From Candidatus Cloacimonadota bacterium (GTDB lineage Bacteria; Cloacimonadota; Cloacimonadia; Cloacimonadales; Cloacimonadaceae): 24,785 nucleotides of DNA. A program made the translations under genes and the position numbers. The stretch is taken from contig JAQUJJ010000047.1 in NCBI GenBank assembly GCA_028681035.1, positions 1 to 24,785 on the forward strand. The letters are read 5' to 3'. Shown here piece after piece: positions 1-7,150 of the stretch; within the stretch, counting starts at the first letter, position 1; every line of letters begins with the position of its first letter. Under the pieces are notes generated by a model, which did not search any database, had not been told where the DNA came from, and saw nothing but the letters and a program-made list of their open reading frames with translations.

Positions 1-346
1 TACCGGAGCTACAGGAAAATCCACTGGAGCTACAGGCGTCTTACACACAGGAGCTACAGGCGTCTTACACACAGGAGCTACAGGCGTCTTACACACAGGA
101 GCTACAGGCGTCTCGCCTGTACTGGTCTTAGCGGGCATCTTGCCTGCTTGCTTAATAACGTAAGCGGGACGCTTACTCCTCCAGTACAGACGAGACGTCT
201 GTAACTCCAATGTCGAGACGTCTGTAACTCCAATGACGAGACGTCTGTAACTCCAACGTCGAGACGTCTGTAACTCCAATGACGAGACGTCTGTAGCTCC
301 AATAACGAAACGTCTGTAACTCCAATAACGGAACGTCGCTAGCTCC
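1..346. repeat. REP family 1 (GGAG-headed) array, left block
   Basis: The block continues past the left window edge. From 1 to about 97, tandem half-units of 24 bp (one of 21 bp) start GGAGCTACAGGCGTC on the + strand. The core at 98-208 has four hairpins with 3-nt loops: TACAGGCG/TCT/CGCCTGTA (103-121, preceded by GGAG at 98-101), GCGGGCA/TCT/TGCCTGC (131-147), GTAAGCG/GGA/CGCTTAC (160-176) and TACAGACG/AGA/CGTCTGTA (185-203). From 196 to 346, 23-bp half-units run in the opposite orientation and end ACTCC, the complement of GGAGT. GGAG followed by a palindrome is the known layout of REP elements mobilised by RAYTs. Short ORFs across the array come from the repeat period and are not genes. Confidence 0.9.
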
Positions 347-411
347 AGTAAAAAATCCCTTTACAAATATAAGGCAGCTATATTCCTATCTCATTCATAA
401 TTATCTCCCTT

Positions 412-418
412 AAAGGAG
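412..418 (+). promoter_or_regulatory. Ribosome binding site of RAYT 1
   Basis: AAAGGAG lies 7 nt before the ATG at 426. It fixes the start and suggests the transposase is still translatable. Confidence 0.7.
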
Positions 419-425
419 CATCCTT

Positions 426-1073
426 ATGCCAGAAATAATCGAACAGCACCGCAGATTTCTGCCGCACTTTCAGGCAGCCGAGCAGATTATCTCTCTAACT
501 TGGCGATTGGCTTTTACCTTGCCCAGTCACCTTATAAATCTGCATGCAGAAATACAGGAACAACTGCAAGAATTGCGTCTGCAAAAAGACAGCCACCTAA
601 AGCACCAGCAAATTCTCACTTACACTAAAAAGATAGAAGATTACGATGCGCTGCTTGGCAGATGCGAAGTTTCAGAAGTATCTCTGTGTAAACCTATTAT
701 TGCCGAAATGCTCTGCACTGCTTTCAAGTTTTACGATACCAATCTCTATGAGCTTCATGCCTATTGCCTGATGCCCAATCACATCCACCTGCTTATCAAA
801 CCCCTGCAAAACACTGCTGGAGACTATCATAAACTCAGCACTATCGTGCAAAGGCTGAAAAGCTATACCGCCAAAGAGATAAACCACATCATCGGGAAAC
901 AAGGTAAAGTTTGGGGCGATGATTATTTCGATCGCTACATCCGCTGCCAAGATGATTACAACAATACCGCAAACTACATCCTCTATAATCCAGTGAAAGC
1001 AGGATTGGTAGAGCTTGCAGAAAACTGGCACTATTCTTATTATTACGATGCATCACTTTGGGAGGATTCATAG
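426..1073 (+). CDS. REP-associated tyrosine transposase (Y1/HUH, RAYT)
   Basis: This 215-residue protein belongs to the single-strand HUH transposase superfamily (Y1_Tnp, RAYT branch). RAYTs bind and cut REP hairpins through a 5'-phosphotyrosine. Visible features are the N-terminal TWRLAFTLP strand (25-33) typical of RAYTs, the metal-binding HUH motif MPNHIHLL (H119 and H121), FDRYIR (168-173), and the likely nucleophile Y184 in NYILYNPVKAGLV, a hallmark of the group. The middle section at about 40-80 is helical and charged. The start follows a good Shine-Dalgarno sequence. The gene has no operon partner and is flanked by GGAG-type REPs, its likely substrates by analogy with other RAYT loci. 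All catalytic residues look intact, so it may be active. It is unlike the second transposase in the window except for the HUH core. Confidence 0.9.
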   Translation: MPEIIEQHRRFLPHFQAAEQIISLTWRLAFTLPSHLINLHAEIQEQLQELRLQKDSHLKHQQILTYTKKIEDYDALLGRCEVSEVSLCKPIIAEMLCTAFKFYDTNLYELHAYCLMPNHIHLLIKPLQNTAGDYHKLSTIVQRLKSYTAKEINHIIGKQGKVWGDDYFDRYIRCQDDYNNTANYILYNPVKAGLVELAENWHYSYYYDASLWEDS

Positions 1074-1240
1074 TTTGGTGGGTGTTTAGTTTAGAGGGTG
1101 TATTGTTTGGCGAGTGTTTAGTTTAGTGGGTGTTTAGTTTAGAGGATGTTTAGTTGGTGAGTGTATTGTTTGGGGGGTGTTTAGTTTAGAGGATGTTTCG
1201 TTGGTGAGTGTTTAATTTAGTGGGTGTTTAGTTTAGAGGT
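1074..1240 (+). repeat. G/T-rich degenerate tandem array after RAYT 1
   Basis: Imperfect repeats of GTGGGTGTTTAGTTTAGAGG and shorter variants begin at the transposase stop codon. The + strand has almost no C for about 165 bp (an isolated C near 1107 and another near 1199) and many TAG/TTAG triplets. I see no coding potential. Confidence 0.8.
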
Positions 1241-1252
1241 ACCTTGCGTACC

Positions 1253-1598
1253 GGAGCTATAGGCGTCTCGCATACTGGAGCTACAGGTTTCTTACACACA
1301 GGAGCTACAGGCGTCTCGCATACCGGAGCTACAGGTTTCTTACACACAGGAGCTACAGGCGTCTCGCATACCGGAGCTACAGGAAAATCCACTGGAGCTA
1401 CAGGCGTCTTACACACAGGAGCTACAGGCGTCTTACACACAGGAGCTACAGGCGTCTCGCCTGTACTGGTTTAGCGGGCATCTTGCCTGCTTGTTAAATA
1501 ACGTAAGCGGGACGCTTACTCCTCCAGTACAGACGAGACGTCTGTAACTCCAATGTCGAGACGTCTGTAGCTCCAATGACAGAACGTCTGTAACTCCT
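1253..1598. repeat. REP family 1 array, right block
   Basis: This is a near copy of the left block in the same overall orientation. From 1369 it follows the sequence that begins at position 1, one 24-bp unit shorter and with a few changes. Forward 24-bp half-units (GGAG heads from 1253) lead to the four-hairpin core: 1447-1465, 1474-1490, 1503-1519 and 1528-1546. About two reversed half-units follow, to 1598. Variants such as GGAGCTACAGGTTTC alternate with GGAGCTACAGGCGTC, which suggests higher-order duplication of unit pairs. ORFs on both strands here (Gly-Ala-Thr-Gly repeats or Pro-Val-Ala-Pro repeats) stay open only because the period is 24 bp. Confidence 0.9.
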
Positions 1599-1826
1599 GC
1601 TAAGGAGATACCTATAGCACACCTTGTTGGAATGTTTAACACCAAAGTTTAGCATTATAGCATTAGTATCTTCAGCGGTGTTAAGGACTACAGCGAACAA
1701 TGGCAGGGTTACCATAAATAGTGCGGTGCTTACGGTGTAGTCCATTTGGCATATAACATTATAGCTAAGAGTGAAGCCAGCATCTGCCAAATCGACTCCA
1801 CACTTAATGGGCACCGCAGTAAACTC
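1599..1826 (-). other. Intergenic stretch, possible decayed coding fragment on the minus strand
   Basis: No intact gene is visible. On the minus strand, 1814 down to about 1620 reads as an open frame of roughly 64 codons with a protein-like composition (for example LPLFAVVLNTAEDTNAIMLN) before it runs into the REP array. There is no ribosome binding site and I recognise no family. It may be the 5' remnant of a gene cut by the REP block, or chance. Confidence 0.2.
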
Positions 1827-1928
1827 CTCGACCTCTCGACCTCTCGACTTCTCTACCTCTCGACTTCTCGACTTCTCGACTTCTCGACTTCTCGACTTCT
1901 CGACTTATCGACCTCTCGACCTCTCGAC
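1827..1928 (+). repeat. 8-bp tandem repeat (CGACTTCT)n
   Basis: About 12 head-to-tail copies of CGACTTCT and variants (CGACCTCT, CTACCTCT, CGACTTAT). The period is not a multiple of 3, so all frames pass through 24-bp super-periods, which explains the short ORFs over it. It lies about 290 bp upstream of the first secreted-protein gene. Confidence 0.9.
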
Positions 1929-2065
1929 CCTCCCCAAAGAAAAAATGAAAATAACTGAATTTATTGCTTGACAGGATTTACAGTGTTCTTAAAGTGGGAA
2001 CTGTTATTAAAGTAACTAAAAATAAAGAGTGTAATGTGCGATGAAACAGTACCTTAACCTTTCAA

Positions 2066-2158
2066 AAACATGCCCCGGCAACAGCCAAGTTGGCTGCCGG
2101 ACTAATGCTAAAACGTCGTTCTTTGTCCTCCGGCACGATGCCAGCGGCTGGATGTTTG
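2066..2158 (+). other. Hairpin-rich segment upstream of the secreted-protein pair
   Basis: Three nested or adjacent pairings are visible: an outer AAACAT (2067-2072) with ATGTTT (2152-2157), an inner CCGG..CAGCCAA with TTGGCTG..CCGG (about 2075-2100), and GGCA/CGA/TGCC (about 2132-2142) flanked by CCTCC and AGCGG. It resembles a three-way-junction RNA but matches no riboswitch consensus I know. The candidate promoter at 2156-2184 overlaps its end, so it could instead be an untranscribed DNA palindrome region. Confidence 0.3.
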
Positions 2159-2184
2159 GATAAGATCACATAATTTAGTATCTT
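2156..2184 (+). promoter_or_regulatory. Candidate sigma-70-type promoter of the secreted-protein operon
   Basis: TTGGAT (2156-2161), a 17-nt spacer, then TATCTT (2179-2184), 35 bp before the start codon at 2220. Spacing is ideal and each box matches consensus in four of six positions. Confidence 0.4.
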
Positions 2185-2219
2185 AAAAGAATTATATCAT
2201 TTCCTTTAGGAGGAATGTT

Positions 2220-2888
2220 ATGAAGAAATTTATATTACCGCTACTGCTACTTCTTGCCATTGGCATGCTCGCAGCGGTAGAATCAGATCCCTCCGCTGTG
2301 GTGGGATATGTAAAGTATGATTGCGTTGTTGCAGCCAATGGTAGCAATAATTTGATCGCCTTACCCATGGACACTGGCTACACTATGGCGAGTGATCTGG
2401 GTGATGCCTATCCTGGCGTCATCACTGCGATTACTCAGTGGGTACCTTCTACTCAGACTTGGTCTGCTGCTTCTTTTAATGGCACATCATGGTTTGGCGA
2501 TTTTGCCTTGGCACCCAGTATGTCTTATATGGTAACTGTTACTGAGGCAGTATCTGTCTATAGCATTGGCGACATGTTTGCCCCTGCTACCTATAACCTT
2601 GTGTCCGTTGCCAATGGCAGCAATAACCTGATTATGGTGCCCCTAAATGAAAGCGGCTTGGCTACTGCCAGTGCTTTGGGAACCGATATCGGTGTTGCCA
2701 ATGCGGTTAGCACATGGTTGCCAGCTAGCCAAACTTGGTCTGCCGCTTCTTATAACGGTACCTCTTGGTTTGGCGAATTTGATATCAGCATTGCTACTCC
2801 CTTGATGGTTACTGTAACCGAAAATACAAGCTGGGGTGCTGCGGCTACCAAAACTGCACCTTCTTATAACTCACGTTCCAGAAAATAA
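2220..2888 (+). CDS. Secreted protein with two internal repeats
   Basis: I do not recognise a named family. The 222-residue product starts with a Sec signal peptide (MKKF, hydrophobic 5-18, likely cleavage near residue 19). The rest is an internal duplication. Residues about 36-115 and 127-207 align with an offset of 92 residues, each opening with NGSNNLI (from 40 and from 132) and each containing QTWSAAS(F/Y)NGTSWFG(D/E)F (79-95 and 171-187). Beta-strand-like, Gly/Ser/Thr-rich composition suggests two small beta domains. It lacks the C-terminal sorting domain of its downstream neighbour. The start is set by AGGAGG at 2208-2213, 6 nt from the ATG. The next gene follows after 18 nt, so the two are probably co-transcribed and both exported. 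Confidence 0.85.
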   Translation: MKKFILPLLLLLAIGMLAAVESDPSAVVGYVKYDCVVAANGSNNLIALPMDTGYTMASDLGDAYPGVITAITQWVPSTQTWSAASFNGTSWFGDFALAPSMSYMVTVTEAVSVYSIGDMFAPATYNLVSVANGSNNLIMVPLNESGLATASALGTDIGVANAVSTWLPASQTWSAASYNGTSWFGEFDISIATPLMVTVTENTSWGAAATKTAPSYNSRSRK

Positions 2889-2906
2889 AAATAGGAGAAT
2901 GAAATT

Positions 2907-5036
2907 ATGAAAAAGTCAATTTTAATCTTAGTTATCGCCATGGCGATGCTGTTATCTTTAAGCTCTGTTTTTGCACAGGCTCTAAAACCCATCTTGGTAG
3001 AGCTCTACGATTTTGGCGGATCTTTCCCCGGAAACGTAATCTATCCTGCCGCAGGCACAATTAGCTATAATGTATATGTAACTGCCCGTCCCGCTGATGT
3101 GCAGACGGGTCCTTCTGCATCTTGCACCGCAGGAATGGACGTAGGCAAGTTCGTATTGTCCTATAATATGGGAAACTTTTCCCTTCCTTGGACTGTAGGA
3201 GAAACCCTACATATGGACATCCTGCAGACCACAACTGGAAGAATTTCCACGGTTGAATTTCTAATTTCAACCGGAAACTTTCCTCAATTTCAATTTGACG
3301 CTTTGGGTGTAGCTTTAATAGACCCTCCAACCGTACTCTTCAACACTAATGCCCCTCAGAATAACTTGATGGGAAACTTTGGTCTGACCAATGTAACAAA
3401 TACTGCCGGTGTATGGCAAGGTACCGGATGGTCATTAAACGACTATTGGAGTGCTAGCTTTAGTACTGCTGGTTGCACCGACCTTAATTTAACCTCAAAA
3501 ATCAGACGCCAGTACATGTTCGACGACGTAGACTTGTTCGATGATGTCTGGGGTCCCCGCTTGTTTAGAACCTATTATAGCACCGATGGCGGAACTATTT
3601 GGACTCAATATCCTGCTGTTAATTATACTTTGGGAGCTGATCAGAACTGGCTTACAATCGCATTTGACTTGCCAGCAGCACTAAATGGTCTTCCAAACGT
3701 AATGATCAAATGGGCAATGTGGAACGCTAACGGCCCAGCAAACGACGGTTGGGGCGAGATTAAAGACGTAAAAGTTACCGGTATTTCTTCTGGACCCGAG
3801 CACACATGGAACTACAACCTTCAGTTCACAGTTCCTGTATTAGTTCCTGCAGCTACCATCAATGGTATAGGTGCTCCCTATCTGTTCACAGACCATGACG
3901 ATTTAGAGCCCAACACCTTGCTGGGTGAATACACCATTTCCGCAGCCCCAGCTGGTTACCACTGGGTACCTGCTTCCTACACCTTAGTTGCCGAAGATTT
4001 TGTTCTCGCTAAGACAGCTTATGTGTACAATGCAGCCAAAACATTTGTGCTTGAAGAAGATGCACCTGTTTATGATTACCCCGTTGATACTCCTGTAGTC
4101 GTAGCTCCTGGTGTAACTATTGAAGTTGCAGATGGCAATGGTAACGATGTGCTCATCGTACCCGCTGCAGTAGAAGGCGAAGCTGGATATTACCCTCCAA
4201 CACCAGTCCAACTTCATGGTGCTGTAGTACATCAGCAGATAGTTCAATTGTTAGGTGCCGGTCCTTGGACTATTAACTATACATCCCTTGCTCCTTTTGG
4301 CGCATGGTATAGCTACAACACAGGCTTGTGGACAATCGTTCCTAGCGTCGGTGGAGTAGTTGTGTTTACAATCCCCGTGGGTGGAAAAGATATTCCTGAA
4401 GTACCCATTGTTCTTAAAGACGGACCCCTACCGGTAGAATTTAGCAGCTTTGCCGCTACTCTCACCGCACAGAACTTCGTTAAACTTACTTGGGTAACTG
4501 AGACTGAAACCAGTCTTAGCGGCTATCGTGTATATCGCAATGACAGTGCCGATCAGGCAACTGCCGTCGCTATCAGCGGTTTACTTGAACCCACCAACAC
4601 CAGCCAAACCCAAACCTACACCCACATTGATAATGAAGTAACTCCTGAAACAACCTATTCCTACTGGTTAGAAGTTGTTGAAATGGACGGATCAACTGCT
4701 TTCCATGGCCCCACAACTGTTTATGTTGAGCTGCCTGCTGAAGTAGTTCCCAGCCTCGTAACCAATATGGGCAATGCCTATCCCAATCCTTTCAAAGCCA
4801 ATTCCAGCACCAATATCGCTTATGAAGTGAAAGCTGGAGAAGCCGGAACCATCACGATATACAACATCGTTGGTCAGGTTGTGAAGACTGTTCCCGTGAC
4901 AGAAACCACCGCCCCCAAGACCTTCAAATGGAATGGTCGTGACAGCAAAGGCAACGCTTGCGGCAGTGGAATCTATTTCTACAAACTTAGCACTCCTTCC
5001 CGCAACGTAACCAAGAAAATGGTGATTGTTAACTAA
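2907..5036 (+). CDS. Secreted surface protein with type IX-type C-terminal sorting domain
   Basis: The 709-residue protein has a Sec signal peptide (MKKSILILVIAMAMLLSLSS, cleavage probably after VFA or AQA near 23-25). A long, aromatic- and Gly/Asn-rich beta region of no family I can name covers about 25-500. LPVEFSSF begins near 509, followed by an FN3-like segment (VKLTWVTETETSLSGYRVYR) to about 610. The C-terminus is a FlgD-like Ig/Por-secretion domain: YPNPF at 625-629, TITIYNIVGQVVK, WNGRDSKGNACGSGIYFYKL and a final KKMVIVN. This architecture is typical of type IX cargo in Bacteroidota-like phyla. The domain sorts the protein across the outer membrane, usually to the surface. An AGGAG about 10 nt upstream supports the start. 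A strong terminator follows. Confidence 0.85.
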   Translation: MKKSILILVIAMAMLLSLSSVFAQALKPILVELYDFGGSFPGNVIYPAAGTISYNVYVTARPADVQTGPSASCTAGMDVGKFVLSYNMGNFSLPWTVGETLHMDILQTTTGRISTVEFLISTGNFPQFQFDALGVALIDPPTVLFNTNAPQNNLMGNFGLTNVTNTAGVWQGTGWSLNDYWSASFSTAGCTDLNLTSKIRRQYMFDDVDLFDDVWGPRLFRTYYSTDGGTIWTQYPAVNYTLGADQNWLTIAFDLPAALNGLPNVMIKWAMWNANGPANDGWGEIKDVKVTGISSGPEHTWNYNLQFTVPVLVPAATINGIGAPYLFTDHDDLEPNTLLGEYTISAAPAGYHWVPASYTLVAEDFVLAKTAYVYNAAKTFVLEEDAPVYDYPVDTPVVVAPGVTIEVADGNGNDVLIVPAAVEGEAGYYPPTPVQLHGAVVHQQIVQLLGAGPWTINYTSLAPFGAWYSYNTGLWTIVPSVGGVVVFTIPVGGKDIPEVPIVLKDGPLPVEFSSFAATLTAQNFVKLTWVTETETSLSGYRVYRNDSADQATAVAISGLLEPTNTSQTQTYTHIDNEVTPETTYSYWLEVVEMDGSTAFHGPTTVYVELPAEVVPSLVTNMGNAYPNPFKANSSTNIAYEVKAGEAGTITIYNIVGQVVKTVPVTETTAPKTFKWNGRDSKGNACGSGIYFYKLSTPSRNVTKKMVIVN

Positions 5037-5067
5037 GCTGTTAGCTTAAATTAACAAACCAATATAT

Positions 5068-5103
5068 GAAAGCCCTAAGCGAAAGCTTGGGGCTTTCTTT
5101 TTT
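5068..5103 (+). terminator. Rho-independent terminator
   Basis: A 13-bp stem (GAAAGCCCTAAGC with GCTTGGGGCTTTC, one G-U pair), a GAAA tetraloop and a run of T (5098-5103), 31 bp after the surface-protein stop codon. This is the clearest terminator in the window. Confidence 0.95.
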
Positions 5104-5852
5104 AAATTAAGCATTAAGATTTAAGCAGTTCGATTGATGGGTGCTTGGTTTAGCTTTGGAATATTTACTGAGTTGATGCTTACTTTTAACACAGAGAAAA
5201 GCAGAGGGTATTTTACAAAGAGGAAAAGAGGAAAAGAGGAAAAGAGAGATAAGGGTGCTTGGTTTAGTTTTGGACAATATACTAAGTTGATGCTTTCTTT
5301 CAACACAGAGAAAAGCAGAGAAAAGCAGAGGGTATTTTACAAAGAGTAAAAGAGTAAAAGAGTAAAAGAGTAAAAGAGTAAAAGAGTAAAAGAGTAAAAG
5401 AGTAAAAGAGTAAAAGAGGTAATGAGAGAATATTAATCGGTAAAACGTAGCTTGTCCATGATTGAAAGTAATGATACTGTGTATCCAGTTGTCCCAGTTA
5501 TCCACCTTCCATTCTCTCTTTGCCTCTTTTACTCTTTTACTCTTTGTAAAAATACTATCTCACCACTCCAGCAGCACCCGCCTTCCACTTTTTTTTCTCT
5601 CTTTTACCCTTTGTTAAAATATCCTCTTTCCCTCTTTCCCACTTTTTATATCCCCCTCTCTTTTCCCTCTTTTACTCTTTTACTCTTTGTTTAATCATGG
5701 TAAATCCAGTCGATCCAGTTATCTGCGTTCTATTGATTCTCTTTTCTCTGCTTTTCTCTGCTTTTCTCTGTGTTAAAATAGAAACTTAAAACCTGTATGT
5801 TGTTTAGCTTTAGCAAGACAGCTTATCGGTGATCTTACTCTTATCTTTAGCA
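5104..5852. repeat. Purine-rich repeats mirrored by pyrimidine-rich repeats
   Basis: No gene. A unit starting GGGTGCTTGGTTTAG and running through AACACAGAGAAAAGCAGAG to GGTATTTTACAAAGAG occurs at 5139-5230 and again from 5253. The second copy runs into nine perfect AGAGTAAA octamers (5343-5414). From about 5520 to 5776 the complements appear: repeated CTCTTTTA at 5522-5550 and 5666-5690, and CTCTGCTTTTCTCTG ending GTGTTAAAA (to about 5776). The whole is an imperfect inverted repeat of some 640 bp, with purines on the left arm and pyrimidines on the right. ATCCAGTT-containing segments (5482 and 5711) form a further short repeat. ORFs predicted on either strand are low-complexity artefacts. Confidence 0.85.
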
Positions 5853-5980
5853 GGATCGGAATCCTACTCTACAATGATATTAACTCTTAACCATTTCATT
5901 GGCATCGTATTTGATAAAGCTCTCAAAATCGGAATCCTACTCTACAACGATCTTAACTCTTAACTCTTAACTCTTAACTC
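5853..5980 (+). repeat. Duplicated 20-mer with (TTAACTC)4 tandem
   Basis: ATCGGAATCCTACTCTACAA is identical at 5855-5874 and 5928-5947, and each copy is followed by TTAACTCTTAAC. The second copy expands into four perfect TTAACTC heptamers (5953-5980), directly before the upstream region of the WecA-like gene. Confidence 0.85.
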
Positions 5981-5995
5981 CATTGCTTGATTTGC

Positions 5996-6001
5996 TTGAC
6001 A
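5996..6001 (+). promoter_or_regulatory. Candidate -35 box upstream of the envelope operon
   Basis: TTGACA in the context TTGCTTGACA lies 52 bp before the start codon. No convincing TATAAT-like box is at 16-18 nt. A similar TTGACA followed by AGCCG at the same distance precedes the SNF2 gene (17377), and the same TTGCTTGACA occurs at 1964-1973. Confidence 0.25.
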
Positions 6002-6052
6002 AATATCCTATTCTCCAGCCGAGTGTCAAATACAGATAAAAGTGGAGAAATA

Positions 6053-7138
6053 ATGGATAATCGGATATATGAATACCTAAGTGTGTTTATTATGGCATGG
6101 CTGTTTGTGTATGGTCTCACGCCATTTATAATACGTATGGCAAATGGTCTGAACTTCGTGGATAAGCCCGAAGCAAGGAAGATACATCTAAAAACCGTAC
6201 CCTTATTAGGTGGCTTAAGCGTGGCTCTTGGTTTTGTTCTGTTATGCGTCTATGATGTTCTTATATCTCCGGGGCGGTATTTTGATAAACCGATGATGGG
6301 TTATCTGGCGGGCACCGTACTTATAGTGATAATCGGTTTAATTGATGATCGCCGAGGCATGCGTCCTATAGTAAAAATGCTGGGGCAATTCCTGGTAAGC
6401 GGCATATTTATCCTTAGTAATTTTAGCCTTATAGAGCTAAGGCTGATGTTTGGCAGCATCTACATCTCTTTGCCCTTGATGGTATTGTGGATGGTAGGGC
6501 TGATGAATGCCCTCAATTTCTTGGATAATATGGATGGGATTATCAGTGGCATGGCGGGTATCTTAGGTTTGGGTTTCTTTGCTTTTGCGCTAACAAATAC
6601 TACGCAGGCAAATCACGAAGCCATGGCTTTGATGGCACTAATATCTCTTAGCTTTGCTGGCTCTGCCTTTGGCTTTCTCCCCTTCAATTTCAATCCTGCA
6701 CGCATCTTCTTAGGTGATGCAGGCAGCATGTTTATAGGCTACTTTCTTTCATCTATGGGGATTCTGATGGCTCAGCATGCCGGCAACAGATACAATGACA
6801 AGTTCTTCTATTTATTACCGGTGCTGCTACTGTCCTATGCCATCTTCGATATCTCGCTGGTAAGTTTCACCCGTAAACGTGATGGCAGGCATGTGATGCA
6901 AGGTGGCAAAGACCACAGCACCCACAGGATAAATACGGTACTCGGCTCCATCAAAGTAACGGCTGCGATAATCTACACAATAAATGTGCTTATCGTGCTT
7001 ACTTCGATTATTATATTTAGGATTGGTAACAGGCAACTCCTGGTAATCACCACGGCTATGTTCGCTTTGTTTTTCTTGTTCTTTGGACGGAAGCTGGATC
7101 AGGTACCGATTGTTGTGCCGCCCAATCAGAGAAAATAG
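6053..7138 (+). CDS. Undecaprenyl-phosphate N-acetylhexosamine 1-phosphate transferase (WecA/MraY family)
   Basis: An integral inner-membrane enzyme that transfers a UDP-sugar phosphate to undecaprenyl phosphate, the first step of envelope polysaccharide synthesis. GlcNAc is the likely sugar (WecA/TagO type). The 361 residues carry the family motifs: DKPEARKIH (37-45) with PLLGG, the DD pair at D98-D99, NALNFLDNMDGIISG (152-166), GDAGS with D222, and the HxxH loop DHSTHR (H288, H291). About ten membrane segments are apparent. I place the start at 6053, behind a GTGGAG-like site. A start at 5987 would add 22 residues without membrane character across the repeat and TTGACA region. The absence of a peptidoglycan-type MraY context favours an O-antigen, exopolysaccharide or teichoic-type role. 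It leads a six-gene operon. Confidence 0.9.
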   Translation: MDNRIYEYLSVFIMAWLFVYGLTPFIIRMANGLNFVDKPEARKIHLKTVPLLGGLSVALGFVLLCVYDVLISPGRYFDKPMMGYLAGTVLIVIIGLIDDRRGMRPIVKMLGQFLVSGIFILSNFSLIELRLMFGSIYISLPLMVLWMVGLMNALNFLDNMDGIISGMAGILGLGFFAFALTNTTQANHEAMALMALISLSFAGSAFGFLPFNFNPARIFLGDAGSMFIGYFLSSMGILMAQHAGNRYNDKFFYLLPVLLLSYAIFDISLVSFTRKRDGRHVMQGGKDHSTHRINTVLGSIKVTAAIIYTINVLIVLTSIIIFRIGNRQLLVITTAMFALFFLFFGRKLDQVPIVVPPNQRK

Positions 7139-7150
7139 AAGGTTTTAGGT

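Noticed and set aside
102..302. Minus-strand ORF over the left REP block
   Set aside because: It lies entirely within 23- and 24-bp repeats and the hairpin core.
1..346. CRISPR array
   Set aside because: Repeats are adjacent or separated by other repeats, with no unique spacers of constant length, and no cas genes are present.
1228..1474. Short proteins with repeated GATG or PVAPV motifs on both strands
   Set aside because: They are produced by the 24-bp REP unit period, have no ribosome binding site, and are open on both strands.
1746..1971. Ser/Thr/Leu/Asp-rich repeat proteins
   Set aside because: They arise from the (CGACTTCT)n tandem, with two frames equally open.
5107..5694. Low-complexity ORFs rich in Phe/Leu/Ser or Lys/Arg
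   Set aside because: Polypurine/polypyrimidine repeats translated, with no ribosome binding site and no domain.
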